Assembly (NCBI GenBank): GCA_949296785.1
Contig: CASFRQ010000125.1
Location: 1-12,058, forward strand
Source of the DNA: an uncultured Alphaproteobacteria bacterium
GTDB lineage: Bacteria > Pseudomonadota > Alphaproteobacteria > CASFRQ01 > SAAU01
DNA length: 12,058 nucleotides
Direction: 5' to 3'
The notes under the pieces are model-generated. The model was not told the DNA's origin. It made no database searches and saw only the letters and a program-made list of their open reading frames with translations. The position numbers and the translations under genes are program-made. Shown piece after piece: positions 4,390-11,657 of the stretch. Every line of letters starts with the position of its first letter. The first letter of the stretch is position 1.

Positions 4390-6042
4390 TTAGTAGTCCA
4401 TCCCTCCCATGCCGGGCATACCGCCCATACCGGCACCGCCTTTACCGCAAGAGCAAGTATCTTCCGGTTTATCGGCAATCATTGCTTCCGTCGTAATTAA
4501 CAGACCGGCAATGGACGCGGCACCCTGCAAAGCGCTTCTGACCACCTTAGTCGGGTCAATAATGCCTTTTTCAAACATATTGACATATTCACCGTTTTGC
4601 GCATCATATCCCATATTTTTATCCCCTTTTTCAAGGAGTTTACCGGCAATCACCGCCGCCTCTTCCCCGGCGTTGGAGATAATCTGATAAATCGGGGCTT
4701 TAATCGCCTGACGAATAATGTTGATACCGACATTTTCGTCGCTATTGTCCGCCTTCAGGGAAGCCAAAGCCTCCGTCGCATACAAAAGCGCTGCACCGCC
4801 GCCGACGACAATACCTTCTTCAACGGCCGCTCTTGTAGCATGCAGAGCATCGTCCACGCGGTCTTTTTTCTCTTTCACTTCCACTTCCGTGGAGCCGCCG
4901 ACCTTAATCACGGCCACGCCGCCGGACAATTTGGCCAACCGTTCCTGCAATTTTTCTTTGTCATATTCGGAAGTGGCGTCCTCCGCCTGCTTTTTAATTT
5001 GAGCGCAGCGAGCCTTAATCATATCTTTATCCCCGGCGCCGTCCACAATGGTCGTGTCGTCTTTCGTCAAAGAGACTTTCTTGGCCGTTCCCAACATCGG
5101 CAACTGAACATCTTCCAATTTAATACCGAGCTCGGAGGAAATCACCTGCCCTTTTGTCAGGATGGCGATATCTTCCAAAATAGCTTTTCTTCTATCGCCG
5201 AAACCGGGCGCTTTCACCGCCGCGACTTTCAATCCGCCTCTGAGCTTGTTCACCACCAAAGTGGCCAATGCTTCGCCTTCAACATCCTCGGCGATAATCA
5301 AAAGAGGACGGCCCGTCTGAATAACCGCTTCCAACACAGGAACCAGCGGCTGCAGAGTGGACAGTTTGCCGTCATGAATCATAATGTACGGATTGTCCAG
5401 TTCGCAAGTCATCTTATCCGCGTTCGTAATGAAATACGGAGACAAATAGCCGCGGTCAAACTGCATTCCTTCCACGACCTCCAATTCCGTTTGCGTCCCC
5501 TTGGCGTCTTCAACGGTAATAACGCCTTCATTGCCGACTTTCTCCATCGCCTGAGCGATATATTCGCCGATAGACTTGTCCCCGTTGGCGGAAATCGTCC
5601 CGACCTGAGCGATTTCGGCACCCGTTGAAACTTTGCGGGATCTGGCCTTCACATCCTCAATCACGGCATCAACCGCTTTGTCAATCCCTCTTTTCAAATC
5701 CATGGGGTTCATGCCGGCCGCAACGGCTTTGCAGCCTTCGCGCACAATCGCCTGAGCCAAAACAGTCGCGGTCGTCGTTCCGTCCCCGGCGACATCCGCC
5801 GCCTTGGAAGCCACTTCGCGCACCATCTGGGCGCCCATGTTTTCAAACTTATCCGCCAATTCAATTTCTTTGGCGACGGACACGCCATCTTTCGTGATTT
5901 TCGGAGCGCCGTAAGATTTGCTCAACACCACATTGCGCCCTTTAGGGCCCAGAGTCGTTTTGACCGTATCGGCCAGAATATCAACGCCCCGGAGCATCCT
6001 TTCACGGGCATCCGCCCCGAATTTAATTTCTTTCGCTGTCAT
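4390..6042 (-). CDS. groL: chaperonin GroEL (Cpn60)
   Basis: A complete 550-residue group I chaperonin that folds cytosolic proteins in an ATP-driven double-ring cage capped by GroES. Visible landmarks: AKEIKFGADARERMLRGVD at the start, TLGPKGRNV (30-38), the ATP-binding AGDGTTTATV (85-94) with catalytic-region Asp87, the apical-domain stretch GFGDRRKAILEDIA, EEGIVVGGGAAL in the second equatorial half, and a Gly-Met tail (GAGMGGMPGMGGMDY). Length is normal for the family. The tail is preceded by KPEDTCSCGKGG, whose two close cysteines I do not recall from other GroEL tails. AAGGGG about 10 bases before the ATG supports the start. It lies 22 bases after groES in one operon and would share the heat-shock-type promoter at 6415-6444. 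Confidence 0.98.
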   Translation of the reverse strand: MTAKEIKFGADARERMLRGVDILADTVKTTLGPKGRNVVLSKSYGAPKITKDGVSVAKEIELADKFENMGAQMVREVASKAADVAGDGTTTATVLAQAIVREGCKAVAAGMNPMDLKRGIDKAVDAVIEDVKARSRKVSTGAEIAQVGTISANGDKSIGEYIAQAMEKVGNEGVITVEDAKGTQTELEVVEGMQFDRGYLSPYFITNADKMTCELDNPYIMIHDGKLSTLQPLVPVLEAVIQTGRPLLIIAEDVEGEALATLVVNKLRGGLKVAAVKAPGFGDRRKAILEDIAILTKGQVISSELGIKLEDVQLPMLGTAKKVSLTKDDTTIVDGAGDKDMIKARCAQIKKQAEDATSEYDKEKLQERLAKLSGGVAVIKVGGSTEVEVKEKKDRVDDALHATRAAVEEGIVVGGGAALLYATEALASLKADNSDENVGINIIRQAIKAPIYQIISNAGEEAAVIAGKLLEKGDKNMGYDAQNGEYVNMFEKGIIDPTKVVRSALQGAASIAGLLITTEAMIADKPEDTCSCGKGGAGMGGMPGMGGMDY

Positions 6043-6064
6043 TTTTTCATTCCCCTTGTTTCAA

Positions 6065-6355
6065 TTACTCTTCAATAACGCCCAAAACATCCGCTTCGCG
6101 CATAATCAACAGGTCTTCGCCCGCGATTTTAACCTCCGTTCCGGCCCATTTGCCGAATAGGACTCTGTCATTCTCCTTTAAAGTCATTTTGACTTCATGC
6201 CCGTTTTCATCCCGGCCGCCGGGGCCTACGGAAACAACGATTCCCTGAGACGGCTTCTCTTTTGCCGTATCCGGGATAATAAGGCCACCGGCCGTTTTAC
6301 TCTCTTCTTCAACGCGGCGGATAACGACGCGGTCTGATAAAGGTCTGAATTTCAT
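6065..6355 (-). CDS. groES: co-chaperonin GroES (Cpn10)
   Basis: A complete 96-residue GroES: MKFRPLSDRVVIRRVEEE at the start, the mobile-loop region ESKTAGGLIIPDTAKEKP that contacts GroEL (GGLIIPD holding the usual hydrophobic tripeptide), the stretch GIVVSVGPG, and the end DLLIMREADVLGVIEE. It forms the seven-membered lid of the chaperonin cage in the cytosol. I chose the ATG at 6355, not the one 15 bases upstream at 6370, because AAGGA lies between the two at proper spacing and family members begin MKFRPL. It is the first gene of the groES-groEL operon. Confidence 0.97.
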   Translation of the reverse strand: MKFRPLSDRVVIRRVEEESKTAGGLIIPDTAKEKPSQGIVVSVGPGGRDENGHEVKMTLKENDRVLFGKWAGTEVKIAGEDLLIMREADVLGVIEE

Positions 6356-6414
6356 TTTAGTTCCTTTCATTATCTCTTTAAGTTCATAAAGAATGGTCTT
6401 GCTTTTCAGATGAG

Positions 6415-6444
6415 TAAATAGGAAGCGCTTTTTTAAAAGTCAAG
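6415..6444 (-). promoter_or_regulatory. heat-shock-type promoter of groES-groEL
   Basis: Minus strand: CTTGACT (6444-6438), 17 bases, then TATTTA (6420-6415) preceded by CC. This fits the alphaproteobacterial RpoH (sigma32) pattern CTTGAC-N17-CYTATNT as well as a sigma70 promoter. I see no CIRCE-type long inverted repeat in the leader, so sigma-factor control rather than HrcA repression is likely. The -35 box abuts the stem of the hairpin at 6443-6468. Confidence 0.7.
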
Positions 6445-6468
6445 GGGATAACAAAAAAATTATCCCCT
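6443..6468 (-). terminator. hairpin between fabI and groES, likely fabI terminator
   Basis: AGGGGATAA (6443-6451) and TTATCCCCT (6460-6468) form a perfect 9-base-pair stem around an eight-base A/T loop, about 34 bases after the fabI stop. On the minus strand the sequence after the stem is TGACTTTT, so the T run is imperfect; on the plus strand it is CTTTTT. The end of the minus-strand stem doubles as the start of the groES -35 box. Confidence 0.6.
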
Positions 6469-6501
6469 CTTTTTCCGTTTTTTATAAATTCTAAAAAATG
6501 T

Positions 6502-7338
6502 TTACGATTCGTCCGCTTTGAAACGGGACAAAAGCTCCGCGCTTTCGTGCGCGTGGGACGGACGTATCATGCCAATGGTATGATACCCCGCATCCACATG
6601 GATACACTCACCCGTTACGCCGGAAGAAAGGTCAGACACAAGGTAAACGCCCGTACGGCCGACATCTTCTATCGTCACATTCCTTTCCAAAGGAGAATTG
6701 TACTCCGTCCAATTCAAAATCTGTTTAAAGTCACCGATACCGGAGGCGGCCAGTGTTTTAATCGGACCGGAAGAAATCGCGTTCACCCGAATGTTTTCCG
6801 GCCCCAAATCGTTGGCGATATAATGGACGGACGCCTCCAAAGCCGCCTTGGCCACCCCCATGACATTATAGTTCGGTAAATACTTTTCCGCCCCATAGTA
6901 AGTCAATGTGACGCAGCTGCCGCCGTCTGTCATCAATTCCGCCGCCCGGCGGCACACATCCGTAAAGGAATAGCAGGAAATTAACAGAGAATTTGCAAAA
7001 TTATCCCGAGTCGTATCAACATACCGCCCTTTCAGCTGATTCTTATCCGAAAAAGCGATGGCATGTACTACAAAGTCCAACTTTCCCCACTTTTGTTTAA
7101 TTTCCTCAAACACGGCATCCATACTGGCAGAATCGGACACATCGCACGGCATTAAAAACTCATTGCCGATGGATTGAACCAATGGCCGAATTCTCTTTTC
7201 AATGTTTTCCCCCATATAAGTAAAAGCCAGATCGGCACCTTGCGCCGCCGCCTCTTTCGCGATGCCCCAAGCGATGGAATGATCGTTGGCAACGCCCATA
7301 ATCAGACCTTTTTTTCCTTTTAAAAGGTTGTTTGTCAT
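6502..7338 (-). CDS. fabI: enoyl-[acyl-carrier-protein] reductase (NADH), FabI
   Basis: A 278-residue short-chain dehydrogenase-fold enzyme that carries out the last reduction of each fatty-acid elongation cycle, turning trans-2-enoyl-ACP into acyl-ACP in the cytosol. Seen: the nucleotide-binding GLIMGVANDHSIAWGIAKE (11-29), CDVSD (65-69), VVHAIAFSDKNQLKGRYVDT (90-109), and the FabI-type catalytic pair in YGAEKYLPNYNVMGVAK, with Tyr148 and Tyr157 followed six residues later by Lys164. SSGPIKTLAASGI (189-201) is the substrate-loop region. The E. coli position Gly93 is alanine here, as I recall for other alphaproteobacterial FabI. I start at ATG 7338 (MTNNLL) because GAGGAG lies 6 bases before it; an upstream in-frame start at 7362 would include that SD. 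It has its own promoter and sits upstream of groESL on the same strand. Confidence 0.97.
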   Translation of the reverse strand: MTNNLLKGKKGLIMGVANDHSIAWGIAKEAAAQGADLAFTYMGENIEKRIRPLVQSIGNEFLMPCDVSDSASMDAVFEEIKQKWGKLDFVVHAIAFSDKNQLKGRYVDTTRDNFANSLLISCYSFTDVCRRAAELMTDGGSCVTLTYYGAEKYLPNYNVMGVAKAALEASVHYIANDLGPENIRVNAISSGPIKTLAASGIGDFKQILNWTEYNSPLERNVTIEDVGRTGVYLVSDLSSGVTGECIHVDAGYHTIGMIRPSHAHESAELLSRFKADES

Positions 7339-7387
7339 AATATGCTCCTCAATATCAATCAACTGTACTTAAAAAAAAGTTACGCAA

Positions 7388-7416
7388 AACATAGCCAATT
7401 TTTTCCCCGCAATCAA
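7388..7416 (-). promoter_or_regulatory. sigma70-type promoter of fabI
   Basis: Minus strand: TTGATT (7416-7411), 17 bases, TATGTT (7393-7388). It is about 50 bases upstream of the chosen fabI start. Spacing is ideal and box matches are moderate. Confidence 0.45.
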
Positions 7417-7531
7417 TTTAATTCTTAATTTTCAGCCGAAAAGAAACCTATTTGTCATAATTCTTTCATATTTTCCGGAAAGTTCCTTGGAGAAAAATAT
7501 CGTTAAAACGACCTTTTTAATAAAAAGATAC

Positions 7532-7566
7532 CCTTTTTGTTATCAAAAAGGTTGTAATTTTTTTTT
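7532..7566 (+). terminator. terminator-like hairpin upstream of the lipoprotein gene
   Basis: CCTTTTTG (7532-7539) pairs with CAAAAAGG (7544-7551) around TTAT, and nine T follow at 7558-7566. No plus-strand gene lies immediately upstream: 7363-7531 carries only the fabI promoter. So this either blocks antisense transcription toward the lipoprotein gene or works in a leader. It immediately precedes and overlaps the proposed promoter at 7552-7579. Confidence 0.45.
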
Positions 7567-7579
7567 GAGGGATTAAAAT
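7552..7579 (+). promoter_or_regulatory. candidate promoter of the lipoprotein-regulator unit
   Basis: TTGTAA (7552-7557), 16 bases including a long T run, TAAAAT (7574-7579). The predicted start near 7586 leaves a leader of about 23 bases before the lipoprotein ATG. The T-rich spacer makes this less certain than the rpsU promoter. Confidence 0.4.
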
Positions 7580-7608
7580 CAATAAGTGATTTGTAAACAG
7601 AGGAGATA

Positions 7609-7737
7609 ATGAAACAGTTTAAATTTTTCTTTTTAATTGTTCTTATCGGCGGTATGGTGCTGGCGGCCTCCTGCGGGAAAAGGGGAAATCCCGCATATGA
7701 AGGCGGCGCTTATCCGAGGAGTTATCCGTCTGAATAA
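7609..7737 (+). CDS. LptM-like small lipoprotein
   Basis: A 42-codon gene. Residues 1-21 form a lipoprotein signal (MKQFK, then FFFLIVLIGGMVL, then AAS) with the acylated Cys22; Ala at -3 is a less common lipobox residue. The mature peptide of about 20 residues begins CGKRGNP and ends YPRSYPSE. I recall the same layout (CG+KG start, YPRxYP end) from alphaproteobacterial homologues of LptM/YifL, the small lipoprotein that in enterobacteria helps LptD mature in the outer-membrane LPS translocon. AGGAG 3 bases before the ATG is a good, slightly close SD. In many alphaproteobacteria such a gene lies beside lysA or argH; here it is followed 37 bases later by a response regulator instead. Too short for strong proof of homology, but the signal and SD make it a convincing gene. 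Confidence 0.75.
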   Translation: MKQFKFFFLIVLIGGMVLAASCGKRGNPAYEGGAYPRSYPSE

Positions 7738-7774
7738 AATCTGAACATCATCGTTTCATAGTAATGAGGGGAGA

Positions 7775-8425
7775 ATGAAAATGAAACAAAACAATTTCCG
7801 TGTTGTCGTGACAGATTCCAATGATGCGTTTATGCATAATATGGCCCGCTGGATTAAAGAAGTCCAGCCCGAAGCTGTCGTAACACCGTGCAAAGATCTT
7901 GACTGTTCTTTGCTGGCCTTATTGGAGGAACCGTTTGTCCAATTTCTCATATTTGACTTGAACGTCCTGGGGGAAGACTGGCGTTCCAGACTGGAAAAAA
8001 TTATTGAAAAAGTTCGCCCGACACAAGTCATCTTAGCGGCGCAGTATGCTTCCGCCCAAACGATTTTAAGCGCTCTGAAACTGAATATCAAAGGCTTCCT
8101 GATTAAAACAAGCACCCCCGAGTCCATTAAAAACGCTTTGAAATTCATGTTTGAAGGCGAAATCTATATTCCGACCTCTGTCTATGAAAAGGCCGATCCT
8201 AAAGACCACACCGCTTACCAGTTGCCCAGCGGCAAATTCCTAACTCCCAGACAGATTGAAGTTTTGGGATATTTGGGCGAAGGGAAGTCCAATAAACAGA
8301 TTGCTTATGAAATGTCCGTTTCCGAAGCGACCGTCAAACTGCACATCAATGCCCTGCTGCGTCATTTAAAAACCAGCAATCGGACACAGATTGTCGTCAA
8401 AGCGCAGTCTTTGGGTTTCCTTTAA
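7775..8425 (+). CDS. LuxR/NarL-family response regulator with a degenerate receiver domain
   Basis: A 216-residue protein with an amino-terminal receiver-like domain (about 8-128) and a carboxy-terminal LuxR-type helix-turn-helix (about 153-216). Receiver landmarks: Asp14 in VVVTDSND, where the usual second acidic residue is Ser15; the likely phosphorylated Asp61 in FLIFDLNV; Ala88 where a Thr/Ser switch is expected; and Lys111 in GFLIKTS. The output domain is canonical: LTPRQIEVLGYLGEGKSNKQ (156-175) then IAYEMSVSEATVKLHINAL (176-194). It probably binds DNA as a dimer; its targets are unknown. No histidine kinase is in the window. The start could be 7775 or the ATG at 7781, since GAGGGG lies very close to the first and 9 bases from the second. 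It follows the lipoprotein gene by 37 bases, probably in one transcript. Confidence 0.88.
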   Translation: MKMKQNNFRVVVTDSNDAFMHNMARWIKEVQPEAVVTPCKDLDCSLLALLEEPFVQFLIFDLNVLGEDWRSRLEKIIEKVRPTQVILAAQYASAQTILSALKLNIKGFLIKTSTPESIKNALKFMFEGEIYIPTSVYEKADPKDHTAYQLPSGKFLTPRQIEVLGYLGEGKSNKQIAYEMSVSEATVKLHINALLRHLKTSNRTQIVVKAQSLGFL

Positions 8426-8785
8426 TTTAACTTGAAAAACACCGTCAGCTAAAGGGAAAACCTCACGCAAAGGCTTTCCCTTTCATCCTTGAAAAAGACA
8501 GTAAAACCTGCGTCTTCCTTCCGAAAACGCAGGTCTTAAATCGTTGTTGTCTTGGAAAATAAGACGGCCGGTTCATCCGACAGTATTATAGAAAACATTT
8601 TTCCCTCTCAACGGAAGGGAAGAATTCCCTCTTTAAACCAAAAGACCTTTTAACAAAATACGACCCTCTCCCCCCTGAAGGACAAGTAAACCATTGCATC
8701 TTTATCAAAAACCACCTATACTTAAAAAGATTGAGAAGGCTTTGCGCTTCAGACCTTATAAAGAAAATACAAAAAGGGAAAAACC
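8426..8785. other. intergenic region with tandem hairpins before gpsA
   Basis: 360 bases without a gene. Two hairpins follow the regulator: AAAGGGAAA (8451-8459) with TTTCCCTTT (8475-8483), extended by CC/GG inside the stem, and ACCTGCGT (8506-8513) with ACGCAGGT (8527-8534). Neither has a strong plus-strand T run; the second is followed by TTTT on the minus strand. They probably end the regulator transcript. The gpsA promoter is at 8694-8722; the rest shows nothing I can name. Confidence 0.55.
8694..8722 (+). promoter_or_regulatory. sigma70-type promoter of gpsA-mnmE
   Basis: TTGCAT (8694-8699), 17 bases, TATACT (8717-8722). Transcription would start near 8729, about 57 bases before the gpsA ATG. 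Good spacing and a strong -10 box. Confidence 0.6.
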
Positions 8786-9775
8786 ATGAAACAAATCGGC
8801 ATTATCGGCGCGGGTGCTTGGGGAACGGCTCTGGCTTTGGCAATCGCGCGATCAGGGAAAAAGGTCCTTTTATACGCCCGGGAACCGGAAGTCGCCGCTG
8901 GAATTAACGAAAAAAAAGAAAATGAACTATATCTGAAACATATCAGGATAGAAAACGGCATTGTGGCGACGAACAATTTAAAAGAAGCCGCCGCTTCGGA
9001 CATTCTTCTTTTAGCCGTGCCGGCGCAGTTTACCAGAAGCGCCTGCCGGGAACTGAAACCTTTTTATAAAAAAGAAATCCCCCTCGTATTATGTTCAAAA
9101 GGAATGGAAAAAGGAACCGGCGCCCTTTTGAGCGAAATCGTCCGCGAAGAACTTCCCGGCGCGGAAATTGCCGTTCTATCCGGTCCGGCTTTTGCCGCGG
9201 AAGTGGCTTTAAAACTGCCGACCGCCGTCACCATTTCCGCCGAAGAAATTGAAAAAGCCATGATGCTCGGGTATGCGATAGGCAGCAAGTATTTCCGTCC
9301 TTACGCCTGTGATGACATTATTTCTGCGCAGGTCGGGGGCGCTTTGAAAAATGTCATGGCCATCGCGGCGGGTATCGTGGAAGGGGCGCGCCTGGGCGAT
9401 AACGCTAGAGCCGTCATCGTCACGCGGGGACTTCATGAAATGAGCAGGTTAGCCGTGGCTTTGGGAGGTAAAGAAAAAACACTCACCGGATTATCCGGTT
9501 TGGGCGATTTGGTTTTATCCGCCACCAGTCTGCAGTCAAGGAATTTTACCATCGGTCGTCTGTTGGGCGAAGCCGACGGCTCGCAGGAAATCCTTTCCCT
9601 GAATGAAAAAACGATAGAAGGCGCCTATACGGTCTGCGCCGTATTGGACAGAGCGAAAGCGGCCGGTGTTGAAATGCCTATTTGCCAGGGCGTTTATGCT
9701 ATCTTGTATCAGAAAATGCCTATTCGTGAAGTGATGGATAAACTCTTAAGCCGTCCTTTTAAAGCGGAGGATTAA
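8786..9775 (+). CDS. gpsA: NAD(P)-dependent glycerol-3-phosphate dehydrogenase
   Basis: A complete 329-residue enzyme that reduces dihydroxyacetone phosphate to sn-glycerol 3-phosphate, the backbone for membrane phospholipids, in the cytosol. Seen: the Rossmann motif GIIGAGAWGTALA (5-17), AVPAQ (77-81), CSKGME (103-108), LSGPAFAAEV (131-140), catalytic-region Lys188 in GGALKNVMAIAAGI (184-197), GDNARAVIVTRGL (204-216) and the signature TGLSGLGDLVLSATS (234-248). Length and both ends are normal for the family. A modest SD (AAGGG) lies 7 bases before the ATG. Its TAA is followed at once by the ATG of mnmE, and its last codons supply the SD (GGAGG) for that ATG, so the two genes are co-translated from the promoter at 8694-8722. 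Confidence 0.97.
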   Translation: MKQIGIIGAGAWGTALALAIARSGKKVLLYAREPEVAAGINEKKENELYLKHIRIENGIVATNNLKEAAASDILLLAVPAQFTRSACRELKPFYKKEIPLVLCSKGMEKGTGALLSEIVREELPGAEIAVLSGPAFAAEVALKLPTAVTISAEEIEKAMMLGYAIGSKYFRPYACDDIISAQVGGALKNVMAIAAGIVEGARLGDNARAVIVTRGLHEMSRLAVALGGKEKTLTGLSGLGDLVLSATSLQSRNFTIGRLLGEADGSQEILSLNEKTIEGAYTVCAVLDRAKAAGVEMPICQGVYAILYQKMPIREVMDKLLSRPFKAED

Positions 9776-11632
9776 ATGCCGACGCATATCGCTGTTTCTT
9801 TCAATCCGCTTTCAAGCGGAAACGGCCGTTATAACGAACCTTCCGGAAAAATAAGAGAAAATAAAGAAAAAACAAGAGAAAACAACACAGATAAAATGTC
9901 TTATCAGAAAGAAACCATTTTTGCCCTTTCCTCCGGCGCCGGCGTTGCCGGTATCGCGGTTATCCGTTTATCCGGGCCGGATACTCTGGAGGCCTTGCGC
10001 CGTCTGTCCGGACGGAAAGAATTCAGCCCCCGCTATGCCCATTATTGTACGCTTAAAGATTGGGAAACAGGGGAAACATTGGATCAGGCTTTGGTTCTTT
10101 TCTTTCCCGCACCGCACAGCTTTACGGGGGAGGATGTGGCGGAACTGCATATTCACGGCGGCAGAGCTGTTCTGCAAAGCGTTTTAAAAGCGTTAAGCCG
10201 TTTGCCGGGCTGCCGTCCGGCTTTGGCCGGGGAATACTCCAAACGCGCCGTTATCAACGGTAAAATGGATTTGACGCAGGCGGAAGGATTGATTGACCTG
10301 ATTCACGCGCAGACAGAAAAACAACAGAGGCAGGCATTCCGTCAAATGCGGGGCGCGTTGCAACAGTTGTACGATTCCTGGCGGGAAAAACTGGTTCATG
10401 ATTTGGCTTTGATGGAAGCCTATATTGATTTTCCGGAAGAAGAAATTCCTGATTCAGTCTTATCTCAGGTAAAAGAAAACGTCACTCATCTTCTATCCGA
10501 AATCCAAGTCCACCTTGCCGATGAAGGCCGCGGGGAACGTCTGCGCGAAGGTTTCCGAATCGCCCTTGTAGGCCAACCGAACATAGGGAAATCCAGCCTT
10601 TTAAATCGTTTGACGGGAAGGGAAGCGGCCATTGTCTCCTCAACCGCAGGCACAACAAGAGATGTTATAGAAACCTATCTGGATATTAAAGGGTATCCCG
10701 TTATTTTAGCAGACACCGCCGGTCTGCATGAAACGGACGAAGAAGTGGAAAAAGAAGGCATCTTGCGCGCCCAAAAACAAATACGCGAGGCGGATCTTGT
10801 TCTTTTGCTTCAAGACGCGCGCAACTATCCGGAAATAGACCCAACCTTAAAGCAATACAAAACGGAAAAAACATTGGTTGTCTGGAATAAAAAAGACTTG
10901 GCTGCATCTCTTCCGTTGTCTGTTTCTCAGACAGCTGTCTTAAAGAAAAATAAAGAAGAGGAAAAACTTTCTTTTGTCGCTTCCTCCGAAGAAAAAGTAA
11001 CTTTTGACAATACTCTTGATTTTGAAAACACGATAAAAGAATCCGATATCATTTCTCAAAAAAAATCTTCCCGGAAAGAAGAGGAAACAAAATTTTCCTC
11101 AGAAATCTCCAAGAATGCTTCCGGGCAAGCGCGCTTGACTTTTTCCAATCGCATGATAAATGAAACGGAACCTTCCGTCGTTGAAAAAATCGTTTCGGAA
11201 AAAAAGTTATCGCTTCTTCCAGGTTCCGACAACCTTCCAAGCTTCCCGGAAGGAAAAGACGAAGAACAATCTTCAAACTTCTCCCCGCTAGCCGATACGG
11301 TGAAAGGGACAGCAGCCTCTTTTGAACTTGATAACCCGATTTTTATCTCCGCGAAAACAGGCGAAGGATGCGATATTCTGTGGCAAAAAATTGAAGCCCT
11401 TTTGGAAGAAAAGATGGGATTAACCGAAGTACCGGCCGTCACGCGGTTGAGGTATCGGCTGCAGTTGGAAGAATGTTCTCAAAACCTTCAAAACTTCCTT
11501 AACGGAACGGTTTTGGAACTGCAAGCGGAGGATTTGCGTCTGGCGGCGCGCGCTTTGGGAAAAATTACCGGCCGGGTAGAGGTGGAGGAGCTGTTTGATA
11601 TTATTTTCAAAGATTTTTGTATCGGAAAATAG
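9776..11632 (+). CDS. mnmE: tRNA modification GTPase MnmE, with N-terminal extension and G-domain insertion
   Basis: MnmE works with MnmG to modify U34 (cmnm5U) of certain tRNAs. Core landmarks: KETIFALSSGAGVAGIAVIR (45-64), the folate-binding domain with GEYSKRAVINGKMDLTQAEG (152-171), then the GTPase domain: G1 GQPNIGKSS (266-274), G2 AGTTRD (291-296), G3 DTAGL (313-317), G4 NKKD (371-374), G5 SAKTGEG (525-531), and the terminal FCIGK with the catalytic Cys. Two oddities: 40 residues before the usual start (MSYQKETIF at 9896), and about 145 residues between G4 and G5 where about 30 are normal. The extra piece (roughly 376-518) is rich in Lys, Glu and Ser and looks disordered. ATG 9776 has GGAGG at good spacing, whereas ATG 9896 has no clear SD, so I keep the long form. 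All catalytic motifs are intact. Confidence 0.95.
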   Translation: MPTHIAVSFNPLSSGNGRYNEPSGKIRENKEKTRENNTDKMSYQKETIFALSSGAGVAGIAVIRLSGPDTLEALRRLSGRKEFSPRYAHYCTLKDWETGETLDQALVLFFPAPHSFTGEDVAELHIHGGRAVLQSVLKALSRLPGCRPALAGEYSKRAVINGKMDLTQAEGLIDLIHAQTEKQQRQAFRQMRGALQQLYDSWREKLVHDLALMEAYIDFPEEEIPDSVLSQVKENVTHLLSEIQVHLADEGRGERLREGFRIALVGQPNIGKSSLLNRLTGREAAIVSSTAGTTRDVIETYLDIKGYPVILADTAGLHETDEEVEKEGILRAQKQIREADLVLLLQDARNYPEIDPTLKQYKTEKTLVVWNKKDLAASLPLSVSQTAVLKKNKEEEKLSFVASSEEKVTFDNTLDFENTIKESDIISQKKSSRKEEETKFSSEISKNASGQARLTFSNRMINETEPSVVEKIVSEKKLSLLPGSDNLPSFPEGKDEEQSSNFSPLADTVKGTAASFELDNPIFISAKTGEGCDILWQKIEALLEEKMGLTEVPAVTRLRYRLQLEECSQNLQNFLNGTVLELQAEDLRLAARALGKITGRVEVEELFDIIFKDFCIGK

Positions 11633-11657
11633 AATTCGTTTTTCTCTTTTTTCCGAT
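11621..11657 (+). terminator. candidate terminator overlapping the mnmE stop codon
   Basis: ATCGGAAAA (11621-11629) pairs with TTTTCCGAT (11649-11657), a perfect 9-base-pair stem enclosing the stop codon in a 19-base loop. T-rich sequence (TATATACTTTATC then eight T) follows. The large loop makes it less certain than the rpsU or groEL terminators. Confidence 0.4.

Noticed and set aside
4597..5628. A 343-codon plus-strand open frame opposite groEL
   Set aside because: It is the antisense shadow of a strongly conserved gene with biased codons. It has no SD, no recognisable domain and a composition typical of reverse-complement reading.
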